Shown: positions 1 to 5,655, counted from the first letter of the stretch. The stretch: DNA of 5,655 bases from an uncultured bacterium (GCA_902773475.1 CACYEO010000212.1:1-5655); one strand, 5' to 3'. Program-made: numbers and translations. The notes: a model not told the origin generated them from the letters alone.

Positions 1-528
1 GACCAGATCGGCCAGGTCCGCCGCGACCCGATGGCGATGCTGCCGTTCTTCGGCTACAACGTGGCCGACTACTTCCAGCACTGGCTCGAGATGGAGCGCA
101 CCTCCCCCAATCCGTCGAACCTCCCGAAGATCTACTTCGTGAACTGGTTCCGCAAGGGCAAGGAAGACGGCCGCTTCATGTGGCCCGGATTCGGCGACAA
201 CAGCCGCGTGCTGAAGTGGATCTGCGACCGCATCGAAGGCAAGGTGAAAGCCAACGAAACCGCGATCGGCAATCTTCCGTTCTTCAAGGACATCGACCTT
301 TCGGACAACGTGGGCGAGAAGGGCTTCACTGTCGTGCCCGAGGATCTCAAAGAAATCCTTACTGTCGACGTCGAAGGCTGGAAGAAGGAGATCGCGACCG
401 TCGGCCAGAGCTACGACGAATACGACAAGAAGGCCTCGAAGGACAATCCCGCGGTTCTCGAGAACGCCCGCCGCGTTCCCGCCGCGCTCCGCGCGAAGCT
501 CGCGGAAATCGCCGCCGCGCTCGGCTGA
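1..528 (+). CDS. pckG: Phosphoenolpyruvate carboxykinase (GTP), C-terminal part; 5' end outside window
   Basis: The reading frame is open from the first base to the TGA at 526-528 and gives about 175 residues; the family is usually near 600, so roughly the last 30% is present. The enzyme converts oxaloacetate + GTP to PEP + CO2 + GDP in the cytosol, for gluconeogenesis or, in some anaerobes, for CO2 fixation. Visible family signatures are RRDPMAMLPFFGYN (fragment residues 7-20), VNWFRK (47-52) and FMWPGFGDNSRVLKW (59-73). In the GTP-type enzyme three phenylalanines of these last two segments form the guanine pocket, and they are present here as F50, F59 and F64, which argues against the unrelated ATP-type enzyme. 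The tail is Ala/Lys-rich and ends naturally. The gene is convergent with the hydratase gene and is followed after about 20 nt by a terminator hairpin. The start codon and promoter lie outside the window. Confidence 0.96.
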   Translation, partial: DQIGQVRRDPMAMLPFFGYNVADYFQHWLEMERTSPNPSNLPKIYFVNWFRKGKEDGRFMWPGFGDNSRVLKWICDRIEGKVKANETAIGNLPFFKDIDLSDNVGEKGFTVVPEDLKEILTVDVEGWKKEIATVGQSYDEYDKKASKDNPAVLENARRVPAALRAKLAEIAAALG

Positions 529-547
529 GCGCCCTCCGGCGAAACGG

Positions 548-588
548 AAAAGAGAGACGGACGCCGCAAGGCGCCCGTCTCTCTTTTT
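548..588. terminator. Bidirectional rho-independent terminator between convergent genes
   Basis: The left arm 551-565 pairs with 570-584 around a GCAA (GNRA-type) loop, giving 14 base pairs with one A-C mismatch. It is extended by AAA 548-550 pairing with TTT 585-587. On the plus strand the stem runs into a T tract (584-588) after the PEP carboxykinase stop at 528. On the minus strand the same hairpin is followed by TTT and a C/T-rich run, and it lies about 38 nt past the hydratase stop at 623. It can therefore serve both genes. Confidence 0.9.
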
Positions 589-622
589 GCATGTTTCCGC
601 AGCGCCGCAGCCGCGCGGCCTG

Positions 623-2866
623 TCAGCCGGCGCGCTGCGCGTACGCGTTCATCAGGCATCCCGCAAGAAGTATCCTGCGCTCTTCCGGGGAAAGCCCTTT
701 AAGAAGGAGTTCCGCTTCGCGCGCACCGCCGTCTTTGGCGATGAAAACCGCGCGGACGCTTTCCGCGCCGCCTTCTACGGCTTTGCGGATGCCGGGCAGC
801 CAGACCCAGTCGCCCGTTTCAAGCCCGAATTCCGCGCCCGCCGGCAGCGTGAACGGAAGCATTCCCCAGTTCACGCAGTTCGAGCGGTAGCGCTTTGTCG
901 CGAATTCCCGGCAGATGTTCGCGCCGCCGCCGAGCACGCGCTGGCAGGACGCCGCCTGTTCGCGCGCCGAACCGTCGCCCGGCTTTTCGGCGAAAATCAC
1001 AGAAGCGATTCCGGTGCCGGCGGGAACGCCGCCGGCGATTCCGGCGGCGGCGAGCGCGGCCTCCGCCTCCGGCGGGACGTTCCCCGCCGCGAGCGATTTG
1101 TCCATCGCCTTTGCGGCGCGCGCTCTTTCCACGTATCCCGGATCGCGGCGCGAAAGCGCGAATTCCGCAAGACGCAGCGGATTCGAGCGGTAGCTCGACG
1201 TTTCGCCCGACGGGATCAGTTCGTCGGTGGTGGTGACCGGATCGTGCAGGACGGACGCGAGGCGCAGAAGGAGATTTTCCGGCATCGCCGGGATCTCCGG
1301 CCAAGGAACGATGTTCGGTCCGTAGCGGAGCGGGACGGACGGATCGGCTTTCCCGAAGCCGCAGTAGACGCGGCGTTCGTACGGTTTGCGGTCGTATTCG
1401 CGGCGGCGCGGCGCGGGGCTTTCGTATTCCATTTCGTCCGCCGGCGTGACGATTCCGCCGTTCGCAGCCGTCGCCGCGATCGAACGCGCGTCCATCAGCA
1501 TCACGGCCGCGAGCTGCCCGTCCCCCGGCTTGGAGCCTTCGCGGTTGGGGAAGTTGCGCGTGGTGTGGCGCGCCGAAAGCGTATCGTTCGCCGGAACGTC
1601 GCCCGCGCCGAAGCACGGGCCGCAGAAGCACGGCTTCACGACAGCCCCGGCCTCGCACAGGGCGGCGCGGATTCCGCCGCGCGTGATTTCAAGATCGACA
1701 GGCGCGCTGGGCGGATAGACGGCAAGTTCGAACTCTCCGTTTCCGGTACCGCGGCCCGCGAGAATCGCGGCGGCTTCGGCGATGTTGCCGTACAGTCCGC
1801 CCGCGCACCCGGCGATCACGCCCTGCTGCACGCGGATGCGCCCGTTTTCAAGCTTGTCCGCGAGATGGAGCTTTACGCGCCCGCCCGTGATGCTTTCCGC
1901 GCGCTTTTCCGTCTCGCGCAGGATGTCGCCCGCGTTTTCGCGCAGTTCGCGCAGCGTCACGGCTTCCGAAGGGTGGAACGGCATGGCCGCCATGGGTTCG
2001 ACGGACGAAAGGTCGATTTCGATCATGCCGTCGTACACCGCGCCGTCTTCGATCGACAGCGCGCGGTAGTCGTCCGGCCTTCCGTGTACGGCGTAGAATT
2101 CCTCCACCGCGCCGTCTGTTTCCCATATAGAGGAAAGACAGGCTGTTTCCGTGGTCATCACGTCGATGCCAATGCGGAAATCGATGTCGAGCGCGGCAAC
2201 GCCGGGGCCTGCGAATTCGAGTATTTTGTTTTTCGCGAATCCGTTTTTGTACACTGCGCCGCACAGGGCTATTGCCACGTCGTGCGGGCCCACGCCCTTG
2301 CGGGGCGCGCCGGTCAGCCACACCAGGACGGTCTCGGGCGCGGGAATCTCCCATTTGTCGCCGAGAAGCTGGCGGACGAGTTCGGGTCCGCCCTCCCCCA
2401 CGCCCATCGTTCCGAGCGCGCCGTAGCGCGTGTGGCTGTCCGAGCCCAGGATCATTGCGCCGCAGGCGGCCATTTCTTCGCGCGCGTATTGGTGGATCAC
2501 CGCCATGTTCGGCGGCACGTACGCCCCGCCGAAACGCCGCGCCGCGGAAAGGCCGAAGAGGTGGTCGTCCGCGTTTATCGTGCCGCCGACCGCGCAGAGG
2601 CTGTTGTGGCAGTTCGTGAGGGCGTAAGGCACGGGAAAGCGTTCCAGCCCCGACGCCGAAGCGGTCTGTATCACGCCAACGTATGTGATGTCGTGCGACA
2701 CGAGCGCGTCGAATTTCACGGCGAGCGCGCCGTTCGCGGATTTCGTTCCGTGCGCCGCGAGCATGCGCGAAGATATCGTGCGGCCGGCGCCGCCGGCCGC
2801 GGAAGCGTCCGCCGGCGCGGGCCGGCCGCCGCGGACGGAGATTTTTCCACTGTGGAGTCTGATCAT
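623..2866 (-). CDS. Aconitase-superfamily hydratase, YbhJ-like, [4Fe-4S] protein
   Basis: A 747-residue protein with the two-part aconitase layout: a large N-terminal Fe-S/substrate region (about 1-480) and a C-terminal swivel domain (about 610-747). The length and motifs match the E. coli YbhJ putative hydratase better than aconitase A/B or isopropylmalate isomerase. Visible motifs are GSDSHT (141-146); MTTETACLSSIW (237-248); the cluster ligands C354 in AGC and C415/C418 in CGPC; TTRNFPNREGS (435-445), matching the aconitase substrate-binding Arg loop; GSAREQAA (632-639), matching the catalytic Ser loop; and NCVNWGMLPF (663-672). All three cluster cysteines are present, so an active cytosolic lyase/hydratase acting on a hydroxy-polycarboxylate is likely, but its substrate is unknown. 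The ATG at 2866 was chosen because MIRLHSGKIS starts the homologous region and AAGGA stands 7 nt before it; an in-frame upstream start at 2944 would overlap the transporter gene and has no homologous sequence. An Ala/Gly-rich insert lies at residues 17-29. Confidence 0.9.
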   Translation of the reverse strand: MIRLHSGKISVRGGRPAPADASAAGGAGRTISSRMLAAHGTKSANGALAVKFDALVSHDITYVGVIQTASASGLERFPVPYALTNCHNSLCAVGGTINADDHLFGLSAARRFGGAYVPPNMAVIHQYAREEMAACGAMILGSDSHTRYGALGTMGVGEGGPELVRQLLGDKWEIPAPETVLVWLTGAPRKGVGPHDVAIALCGAVYKNGFAKNKILEFAGPGVAALDIDFRIGIDVMTTETACLSSIWETDGAVEEFYAVHGRPDDYRALSIEDGAVYDGMIEIDLSSVEPMAAMPFHPSEAVTLRELRENAGDILRETEKRAESITGGRVKLHLADKLENGRIRVQQGVIAGCAGGLYGNIAEAAAILAGRGTGNGEFELAVYPPSAPVDLEITRGGIRAALCEAGAVVKPCFCGPCFGAGDVPANDTLSARHTTRNFPNREGSKPGDGQLAAVMLMDARSIAATAANGGIVTPADEMEYESPAPRRREYDRKPYERRVYCGFGKADPSVPLRYGPNIVPWPEIPAMPENLLLRLASVLHDPVTTTDELIPSGETSSYRSNPLRLAEFALSRRDPGYVERARAAKAMDKSLAAGNVPPEAEAALAAAGIAGGVPAGTGIASVIFAEKPGDGSAREQAASCQRVLGGGANICREFATKRYRSNCVNWGMLPFTLPAGAEFGLETGDWVWLPGIRKAVEGGAESVRAVFIAKDGGAREAELLLKGLSPEERRILLAGCLMNAYAQRAG
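2780..2800. repeat. Perfect 9-bp GC-only inverted repeat inside the hydratase 5' coding region
   Basis: GCGGCCGGC (2780-2788) and GCCGGCCGC (2792-2800) are exact reverse complements separated by 3 nt. They encode the Ala/Gly-rich stretch near residue 25 of the hydratase. The RNA stem would be very stable and starts about 65 nt after the start codon. It may only be a by-product of GC-rich Ala/Gly codons. Confidence 0.6.
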
Positions 2867-2891
2867 TTCGTATTTCCTTTGCGAGGGGGCG
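2867..2891 (-). promoter_or_regulatory. Intergenic ribosome binding site of the hydratase
   Basis: The 25-nt gap between the transporter stop and the hydratase ATG reads, on the minus strand, as a short C-rich run followed by AAAGGAAATACGA. The AAGGA core is 7 nt before the ATG at 2866. This fixes the hydratase start, and the gap is too short for a separate promoter, which supports cotranscription with the transporter. Confidence 0.7.
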
Positions 2892-4388
2892 TCACGCCGC
2901 CGCTTCTCTGCGCTTGCGCACGACGGAGATGCGCCAGATCGCAAGACCGCCGAGCATGGACAGGAACGCCATGCCGATCCAGAACACCGCTATCCAGTTC
3001 AAGGTGTAGTCGTACCCGAATATGTTCAGCGTGGTGTCGTAGAATCTGTTTATGACCGATCCGTCGGGCCCGATCAACTGTCCGCTCTTTAGAAGTTTAT
3101 ACCCGTCTTCAAGCACCTTTGTGCCGTCTTCGAGCGTAGCGACTTTGTCGGGAAGCCTGCGGATGAAGAACGACGATACGAGTTCCTGCACGCCTGCGCC
3201 GAAATAGTTGCCGAGACCGGCGATGCCGAGCGCCGCGCCGGCCGCTATGCGCGGAACCAGGTCTACCGCCATCAGTCCGCCCAGGAATGTAAGGAGGATG
3301 CCTACCGCGAGGCCGAACAGGACCATTGCGGTGATGTCGACCCAGAGATGCCTGCCCGGAATCAGCATGAACATCGAAAGCGACGTCACGTTCATCAGCC
3401 CTGCGATAAACGTCAGCTGGTGCCGGCTGCCTTTGAAGAACTTGTCCGATATGATGCCGGACAGTCCCGACGACACGGCTCCGACTATGGAATTGATCGA
3501 CACGATGATGCCGGCCATTTCAGGCGTGTAGCCTTTGACCTCAAGGCAGAACGGCCCCCAGCTCGCTATCGCGTAGCGGCTGGCGCAGAAAAGGCCGCCG
3601 GACAGCGCCACAAGCCAGACGACCCAGTTGGTTATGGCGAGCTTCTGTCCTTTGCGCACGTCTTCCGCCGCGAGTGCGTCCTGTTTGCTGGGGGGCTCGC
3701 CTTTGTATTCGTTCACTTCCGGCAGCCCCATCGAGGCCGGAGAGTCGCGGAAAAACATAAGCGCTACCGCCACGCCTGCGAATCCCATTGTGGAAGAACT
3801 CCAGAACGCGCTTCTCCATCCGTATTGCGCGCCGAAATGGGTGGAAACGAAAACCATCACGATGCCGGTGCTTATGTAGCACAGGGCCTCGCCGAGGTTG
3901 TTGGAGCACGACCAGATGCCGTAGAAAGTCCCGCGCTCGCTCTTGGCGTACCAGCGCGACTGTCCCACCACGCAGCACGCCGCGCCTGTCGCCTGCGCGA
4001 ATCCGTTCACGAACCACAGGCAGAGCATGACAAGAAACGGCAGATGGAATCCGACCAGAAGGTTCATGCAGGCGGACACGAAAAGCCCGAATGCAATGAA
4101 CTTGCGCACGTTCGCCCTGTCCGCGAGAAATCCGTTCACCACTTTGCCGACGGCGTATGCCCAGAAAAGGGCCAAACCCACTGCGCCGAGTTCGGTCTCG
4201 GTGTACGCACCCTGGTCGATCATCGACTTTTTCGTCATCGAGAACACGAGGCGGCAGGTGTAGAAAAGTCCATAGACGAGAAGCATCGAGCAGACCTGTT
4301 GCCAGCGCTGGCTTTTGTATATTTTGGCGATTCGGGCCTTGTCCGTGATTGCGGGGGCGGCGGGCGCTTTTTTGAACCAATCGAGCAT
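2892..4388 (-). CDS. MFS transporter, organophosphate:phosphate antiporter (GlpT/UhpC-like) family
   Basis: A 498-residue inner-membrane protein with about 12 hydrophobic helices, six (roughly 31-213) on each side of a charged central loop (214-250). OPA-type features are FYTCRLVFSMTKKSM (42-56) with Arg46 in helix 1, GKVVNGFLADRANVRKF (81-97) as the MFS loop-2 motif, SRWYAKSERGTFYGIWS (144-160), and Arg271 in ASRYAIASWGPF. Arg46 and Arg271 sit where GlpT carries its two phosphate-binding arginines, so a phosphorylated or otherwise anionic substrate is plausible. Between helices 11 and 12 there is an unusually long polar loop, about residues 410-460, predicted periplasmic. The ATG at 4388 was chosen because the upstream reading frame is not membrane-protein-like and AGGAG stands 11 nt before it. 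The stop is 25 nt before the hydratase start, so the two genes form a likely operon. Whether it transports or, like UhpC, senses its ligand cannot be decided. Confidence 0.9.
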   Translation of the reverse strand: MLDWFKKAPAAPAITDKARIAKIYKSQRWQQVCSMLLVYGLFYTCRLVFSMTKKSMIDQGAYTETELGAVGLALFWAYAVGKVVNGFLADRANVRKFIAFGLFVSACMNLLVGFHLPFLVMLCLWFVNGFAQATGAACCVVGQSRWYAKSERGTFYGIWSCSNNLGEALCYISTGIVMVFVSTHFGAQYGWRSAFWSSSTMGFAGVAVALMFFRDSPASMGLPEVNEYKGEPPSKQDALAAEDVRKGQKLAITNWVVWLVALSGGLFCASRYAIASWGPFCLEVKGYTPEMAGIIVSINSIVGAVSSGLSGIISDKFFKGSRHQLTFIAGLMNVTSLSMFMLIPGRHLWVDITAMVLFGLAVGILLTFLGGLMAVDLVPRIAAGAALGIAGLGNYFGAGVQELVSSFFIRRLPDKVATLEDGTKVLEDGYKLLKSGQLIGPDGSVINRFYDTTLNIFGYDYTLNWIAVFWIGMAFLSMLGGLAIWRISVVRKRREAAA

Positions 4389-4416
4389 TTTTCGTTTTAC
4401 TCCTGTAGTCTGCTTT

Positions 4417-4431
4417 TCCGCCTTTGGCGGA
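4417..4431 (-). other. Small stem-loop in the transporter 5' leader
   Basis: In the predicted leader of the transporter mRNA, TCCGCC and GGCGGA form a perfect 6-bp stem with an AAA loop. It is followed by AAAAG, not T residues, so it is not a terminator for the minus strand. It lies about 10 nt upstream of the AGGAG ribosome binding site and may only insulate the leader. Confidence 0.45.
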
Positions 4432-4452
4432 GATAAATCGCAATGGCGCGGA

Positions 4453-4481
4453 ATTGTACCAGAAAGGCGGCCTGCGGGCAA
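4453..4481 (-). promoter_or_regulatory. Sigma70-like promoter for the transporter-hydratase operon
   Basis: On the minus strand, TTGCCC (4476-4481, 4 of 6 matches to TTGACA) and TACAAT (4453-4458, 5 of 6 matches to TATAAT) are separated by exactly 17 nt. Transcription would start near 4446, giving a leader of about 58 nt that carries the AGGAG site before the ATG at 4388. The -35 hexamer is the loop of the hairpin that follows the upstream gene. Confidence 0.55.
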
Positions 4482-4489
4482 GCAGGCCG
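4468..4489 (-). terminator. Terminator-like hairpin after the phosphodiester glycosidase gene
   Basis: CGGCCTGC and GCAGGCCG form a perfect 8-bp, GC-rich stem with a 6-nt loop. On the minus strand it begins 2 nt after the glycosidase stop codon (4492-4494). Only CCTTTCT follows, so the T tract is weak and termination may be partial or may need Rho. It overlaps the transporter promoter. Confidence 0.45.
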
Positions 4490-4491
4490 GG

Positions 4492-5418
4492 TCATTCGCT
4501 CTTTGCGACGTTTTCGAAATAGAATCCCATGTTCGCTGCCACGGGGCGGTAGCCCGTGCGCTTTTCGTTGTGGCGGTTGGGGATGGAGGATCTGCTGTTC
4601 TTCCCGTCCCAGAAAACGAGAGTCGCGGAACCGCCGCCGTCCATGTTCACCGCGTCGGCGGCGCCGGCGGCTTTCAGCATGCGCGCCAGATCCCCCATCG
4701 AAGCGCCTTCGGAATACCCCTTCTGCCTGCCGTCCACGACCAGCGCGTACAGCCAGCGTCCGTCCGCCGAAAGCCCCATTGCGGTGCGCGGCGCGACCTT
4801 GGGCGTATACTGTTTGCGCGGCGGGCGCACCCGTCTGCCGTTTTTCATTATGAGTTCGGTGTCGTACGAAGGATGCGCCACCGAAACGGAGGGGACGTCG
4901 GCGTCCGCAATGCGGCTTGTGATGGCGGCGGTGTTGTTCGTGAAGACCACCACCATCGGGCAGCGGTTCGTCGCATGCGACACTACTTCGCCTTCGGAAA
5001 CGAAAAAGTTCAGGAACGAACCGTATTTGTGGTTGTGCGGTCTGACCCACGGAATCCAGGCGGACGTGTTCAGCGCGAACACCATGTTCGTGCCGTTCGC
5101 GCGGTGCTCATCAAGGAAATCCTGCGTGGTCTGCCGTTTCGCGTCTATTTTGAGCGGCTTCGCGGAATAGTCCGGCATCTGGTTGCCCCATTCGCGCGGA
5201 CGCCGCGTCCCCGTCACGCGCAGCCCCGGAGTGCGCAGATCCACGCGCACGAGGTGGTTGGCCATTATCCGCGGCTCGTCTACTTCCACGCAGATGTATT
5301 TCACCCCCGGGGCGATGTCGTCCGCGCGTCTCCAGTCAACCTTTTCCGGGCATTTTCCGCCTGCCGCGGAAAATGCCATTGCGGCGGCTGCCGCCAAAAA
5401 CAAGGCGATTCTTTCCAT
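4492..5418 (-). CDS. Secreted phosphodiester glycosidase-family (NAGPA/DUF2233) protein
   Basis: A 308-residue protein. Residues 1-20 form a signal peptide: a short charged start (MER), an Ala-rich hydrophobic core, and a likely cleavage near SAA|GG around 19-20, so the product is exported. The Cys at 23 is preceded by GGK, not a lipobox. The body matches the phosphodiester glycosidase domain: PRTAMGLS (210-217), LVVDGRQKGYSEGAS (226-240), AVNMDGGGSATLVFWDG (256-272) and RPVAANMGF (291-299). The family includes the human enzyme that uncovers mannose 6-phosphate by removing GlcNAc; bacterial members are thought to cut sugar-phosphodiester bonds in cell-surface or environmental glycans, but their substrates are mostly unknown. 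The upstream motif usually seen as NGGFF is ALNTSAWIPW (115-124) here. The ATG at 5418 fits the signal peptide and has AGGA 8 nt upstream; an in-frame ATG 60 nt earlier has no such support. It is followed by a weak hairpin and the transporter gene. Confidence 0.88.
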   Translation of the reverse strand: MERIALFLAAAAAMAFSAAGGKCPEKVDWRRADDIAPGVKYICVEVDEPRIMANHLVRVDLRTPGLRVTGTRRPREWGNQMPDYSAKPLKIDAKRQTTQDFLDEHRANGTNMVFALNTSAWIPWVRPHNHKYGSFLNFFVSEGEVVSHATNRCPMVVVFTNNTAAITSRIADADVPSVSVAHPSYDTELIMKNGRRVRPPRKQYTPKVAPRTAMGLSADGRWLYALVVDGRQKGYSEGASMGDLARMLKAAGAADAVNMDGGGSATLVFWDGKNSRSSIPNRHNEKRTGYRPVAANMGFYFENVAKSE

Positions 5419-5454
5419 TTTGCCGGTCCTTACCCTTCCTGTTTGTCTTTTTCC

Positions 5455-5468
5455 TGCGTTTTCACGCA
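5455..5468 (-). other. GAAA-tetraloop hairpin in the glycosidase 5' leader
   Basis: On the minus strand TGCGT-GAAA-ACGCA forms a 5-bp stem closed by a GNRA tetraloop, within the predicted leader between the -10 element and the ATG at 5418. The right arm could instead pair as GCAGG with CCTGC slightly upstream, so two mutually exclusive small stems are possible. No known riboswitch pattern is recognisable. Confidence 0.35.
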
Positions 5469-5493
5469 CTGCAGGCATCCTGTCAAGCGCAAC

Positions 5494-5502
5494 ATTATAA
5501 CA
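5494..5502 (-). promoter_or_regulatory. Extended -10 promoter of the glycosidase gene
   Basis: On the minus strand TGTTATAAT is a perfect consensus -10 hexamer (5494-5499) with the TGn extension that compensates for a weak -35; no good -35 is seen 16-18 nt upstream. Transcription would begin near 5487, giving a leader of about 69 nt to the ATG at 5418. Confidence 0.5.
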
Positions 5503-5523
5503 TATTCGGGGCGCGGGCGGCTG

Positions 5524-5550
5524 GATGCGTCCGATTCCTCCGGGCGCATC
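5524..5550. repeat. Inverted repeat upstream of the glycosidase promoter
   Basis: GATGCGTCC (5524-5532) pairs with GGGCGCATC (5542-5550) over 9 positions including one G-T wobble, with a 9-nt loop. It sits about 25 nt upstream of the -10 element. No T tract follows on either strand, so it is not an obvious terminator; it could be an operator or the remains of one. Confidence 0.35.
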
Positions 5551-5582
5551 TGCGTAATTCACCGTCTCGCTTTTTGATGACG

Positions 5583-5655
5583 GGAAACAACTGTTTGAAA
5601 CAACTTTCCTTTGGTGCGCGCTCGTTGTTTTTTCCAGTTGTTCCGGTTGTTTCCA
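5583..5655. repeat. Cluster of GAAACAAC / GTTGTTTC boxes forming an imperfect dyad
   Basis: GAAACAAC occurs at 5584-5591 and 5597-5604, 13 nt apart. The inverse form occurs at 5624-5631 (GTTGTTTT), 5637-5644 (GTTGTTCC) and 5646-5653 (GTTGTTTC), the first two again 13 nt apart. The halves mirror each other about position 5613: 5583-5593 can pair with 5635-5644 (one bulged A), and 5598-5604 with 5624-5630. The patch is AT-richer than its surroundings and is cut by the window edge. It may be an operator region, or a stem-loop following a gene outside the window. No gene is visible from 5419 to the right edge. Confidence 0.55.

Noticed and set aside
623..2866. Identification as aconitase A, aconitase B or the large subunit of isopropylmalate isomerase
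   Set aside because: Motifs such as MTTETACLSSIW and AGCAGG and the overall length fit the YbhJ-type hydratases better, and both domains are on one chain.
587..3055. A long plus-strand open frame (over 800 codons) opposite the hydratase
   Set aside because: Its product is Arg/Ala/His-rich with no recognisable motif, and it overlaps a clear aconitase-family gene on the other strand. It is a by-product of GC-rich codon use.
3348..4436. A long plus-strand open frame opposite the transporter
   Set aside because: Low-complexity, charge-rich product without membrane segments or motifs; the minus-strand transporter explains the region.
4389..4481. An upstream in-frame start extending the transporter by 31 residues
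   Set aside because: The extension would cover the predicted promoter and leader, has no homologous sequence, and the ATG at 4388 has an AGGAG site.
4492..5418. Lipoprotein assignment based on Cys23
   Set aside because: The residues before the Cys are GGK, which do not form a lipobox; a conventional signal peptidase I site near residue 19 fits better.
5419..5562. An upstream in-frame start extending the glycosidase protein by 48 residues
   Set aside because: It would bury the signal peptide inside the protein and translate through the TATAAT element.
4315..5577. A plus-strand open frame of about 420 codons opposite the glycosidase-family gene
   Set aside because: It spans two real genes' junction and a promoter region, and its translation shows no family signature.
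5583..5655. Start of a CRISPR array
   Set aside because: The boxes are only 8 nt, occur in both orientations and have spacers of 1-20 nt, unlike 23-45 nt direct repeats with unique spacers.

Overview
The window reads as ordinary chromosomal DNA from a GC-rich, probably Gram-negative bacterium. It holds one truncated gene at the left edge on the plus strand and three complete genes on the minus strand. No mobile element, CRISPR array, rRNA or tRNA is visible. The GTP-type PEP carboxykinase, a GlpT/UhpC-type transporter and an exported phosphodiester-glycosidase protein would fit a heterotrophic member of the Verrucomicrobiota/Kiritimatiellota/Lentisphaerota group. That placement is an impression from gene types and base composition, not a demonstrated assignment.

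Layout, left to right. (1) Positions 1-528, plus strand: the C-terminal ~175 residues of GTP-dependent phosphoenolpyruvate carboxykinase. (2) Positions 548-588: a strong GNRA-loop hairpin with T runs on both strands, a likely bidirectional terminator between convergent genes. (3) Positions 623-2866, minus strand: an aconitase-superfamily hydratase of the YbhJ type with its three [4Fe-4S] cysteines intact. (4) Positions 2892-4388, minus strand: a 12-helix MFS transporter of the organophosphate:phosphate antiporter (OPA) type, 25 nt upstream of the hydratase and probably cotranscribed with it. (5) Positions 4453-4489: a stem-loop just after the next gene's stop codon that overlaps a good sigma70-like promoter for the transporter-hydratase pair. 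(6) Positions 4492-5418, minus strand: a secreted phosphodiester glycosidase (NAGPA/DUF2233) protein. (7) Positions 5419-5655: a non-coding leader and upstream region with an extended -10 promoter, small hairpins and, at the right edge, an AT-richer cluster of GAAACAAC/GTTGTTTC boxes arranged as a dyad.

Functionally, PEP carboxykinase links oxaloacetate to PEP. The transporter-hydratase pair looks like a small uptake-and-catabolism module: the transporter would import a phosphorylated or carboxylated metabolite and the hydratase would add or remove water from a hydroxy-acid. The substrate cannot be read from sequence. The glycosidase-family protein lies just upstream in the same direction but has its own promoter and a terminator-like hairpin, so a shared role is only suggested. 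I do not see a clearly new biological system. The points most worth checking are the OPA transporter/YbhJ-type hydratase pairing, the ~50-residue insertion in the transporter, the unusual NAGPA motif, and the repeat dyad at the right edge.
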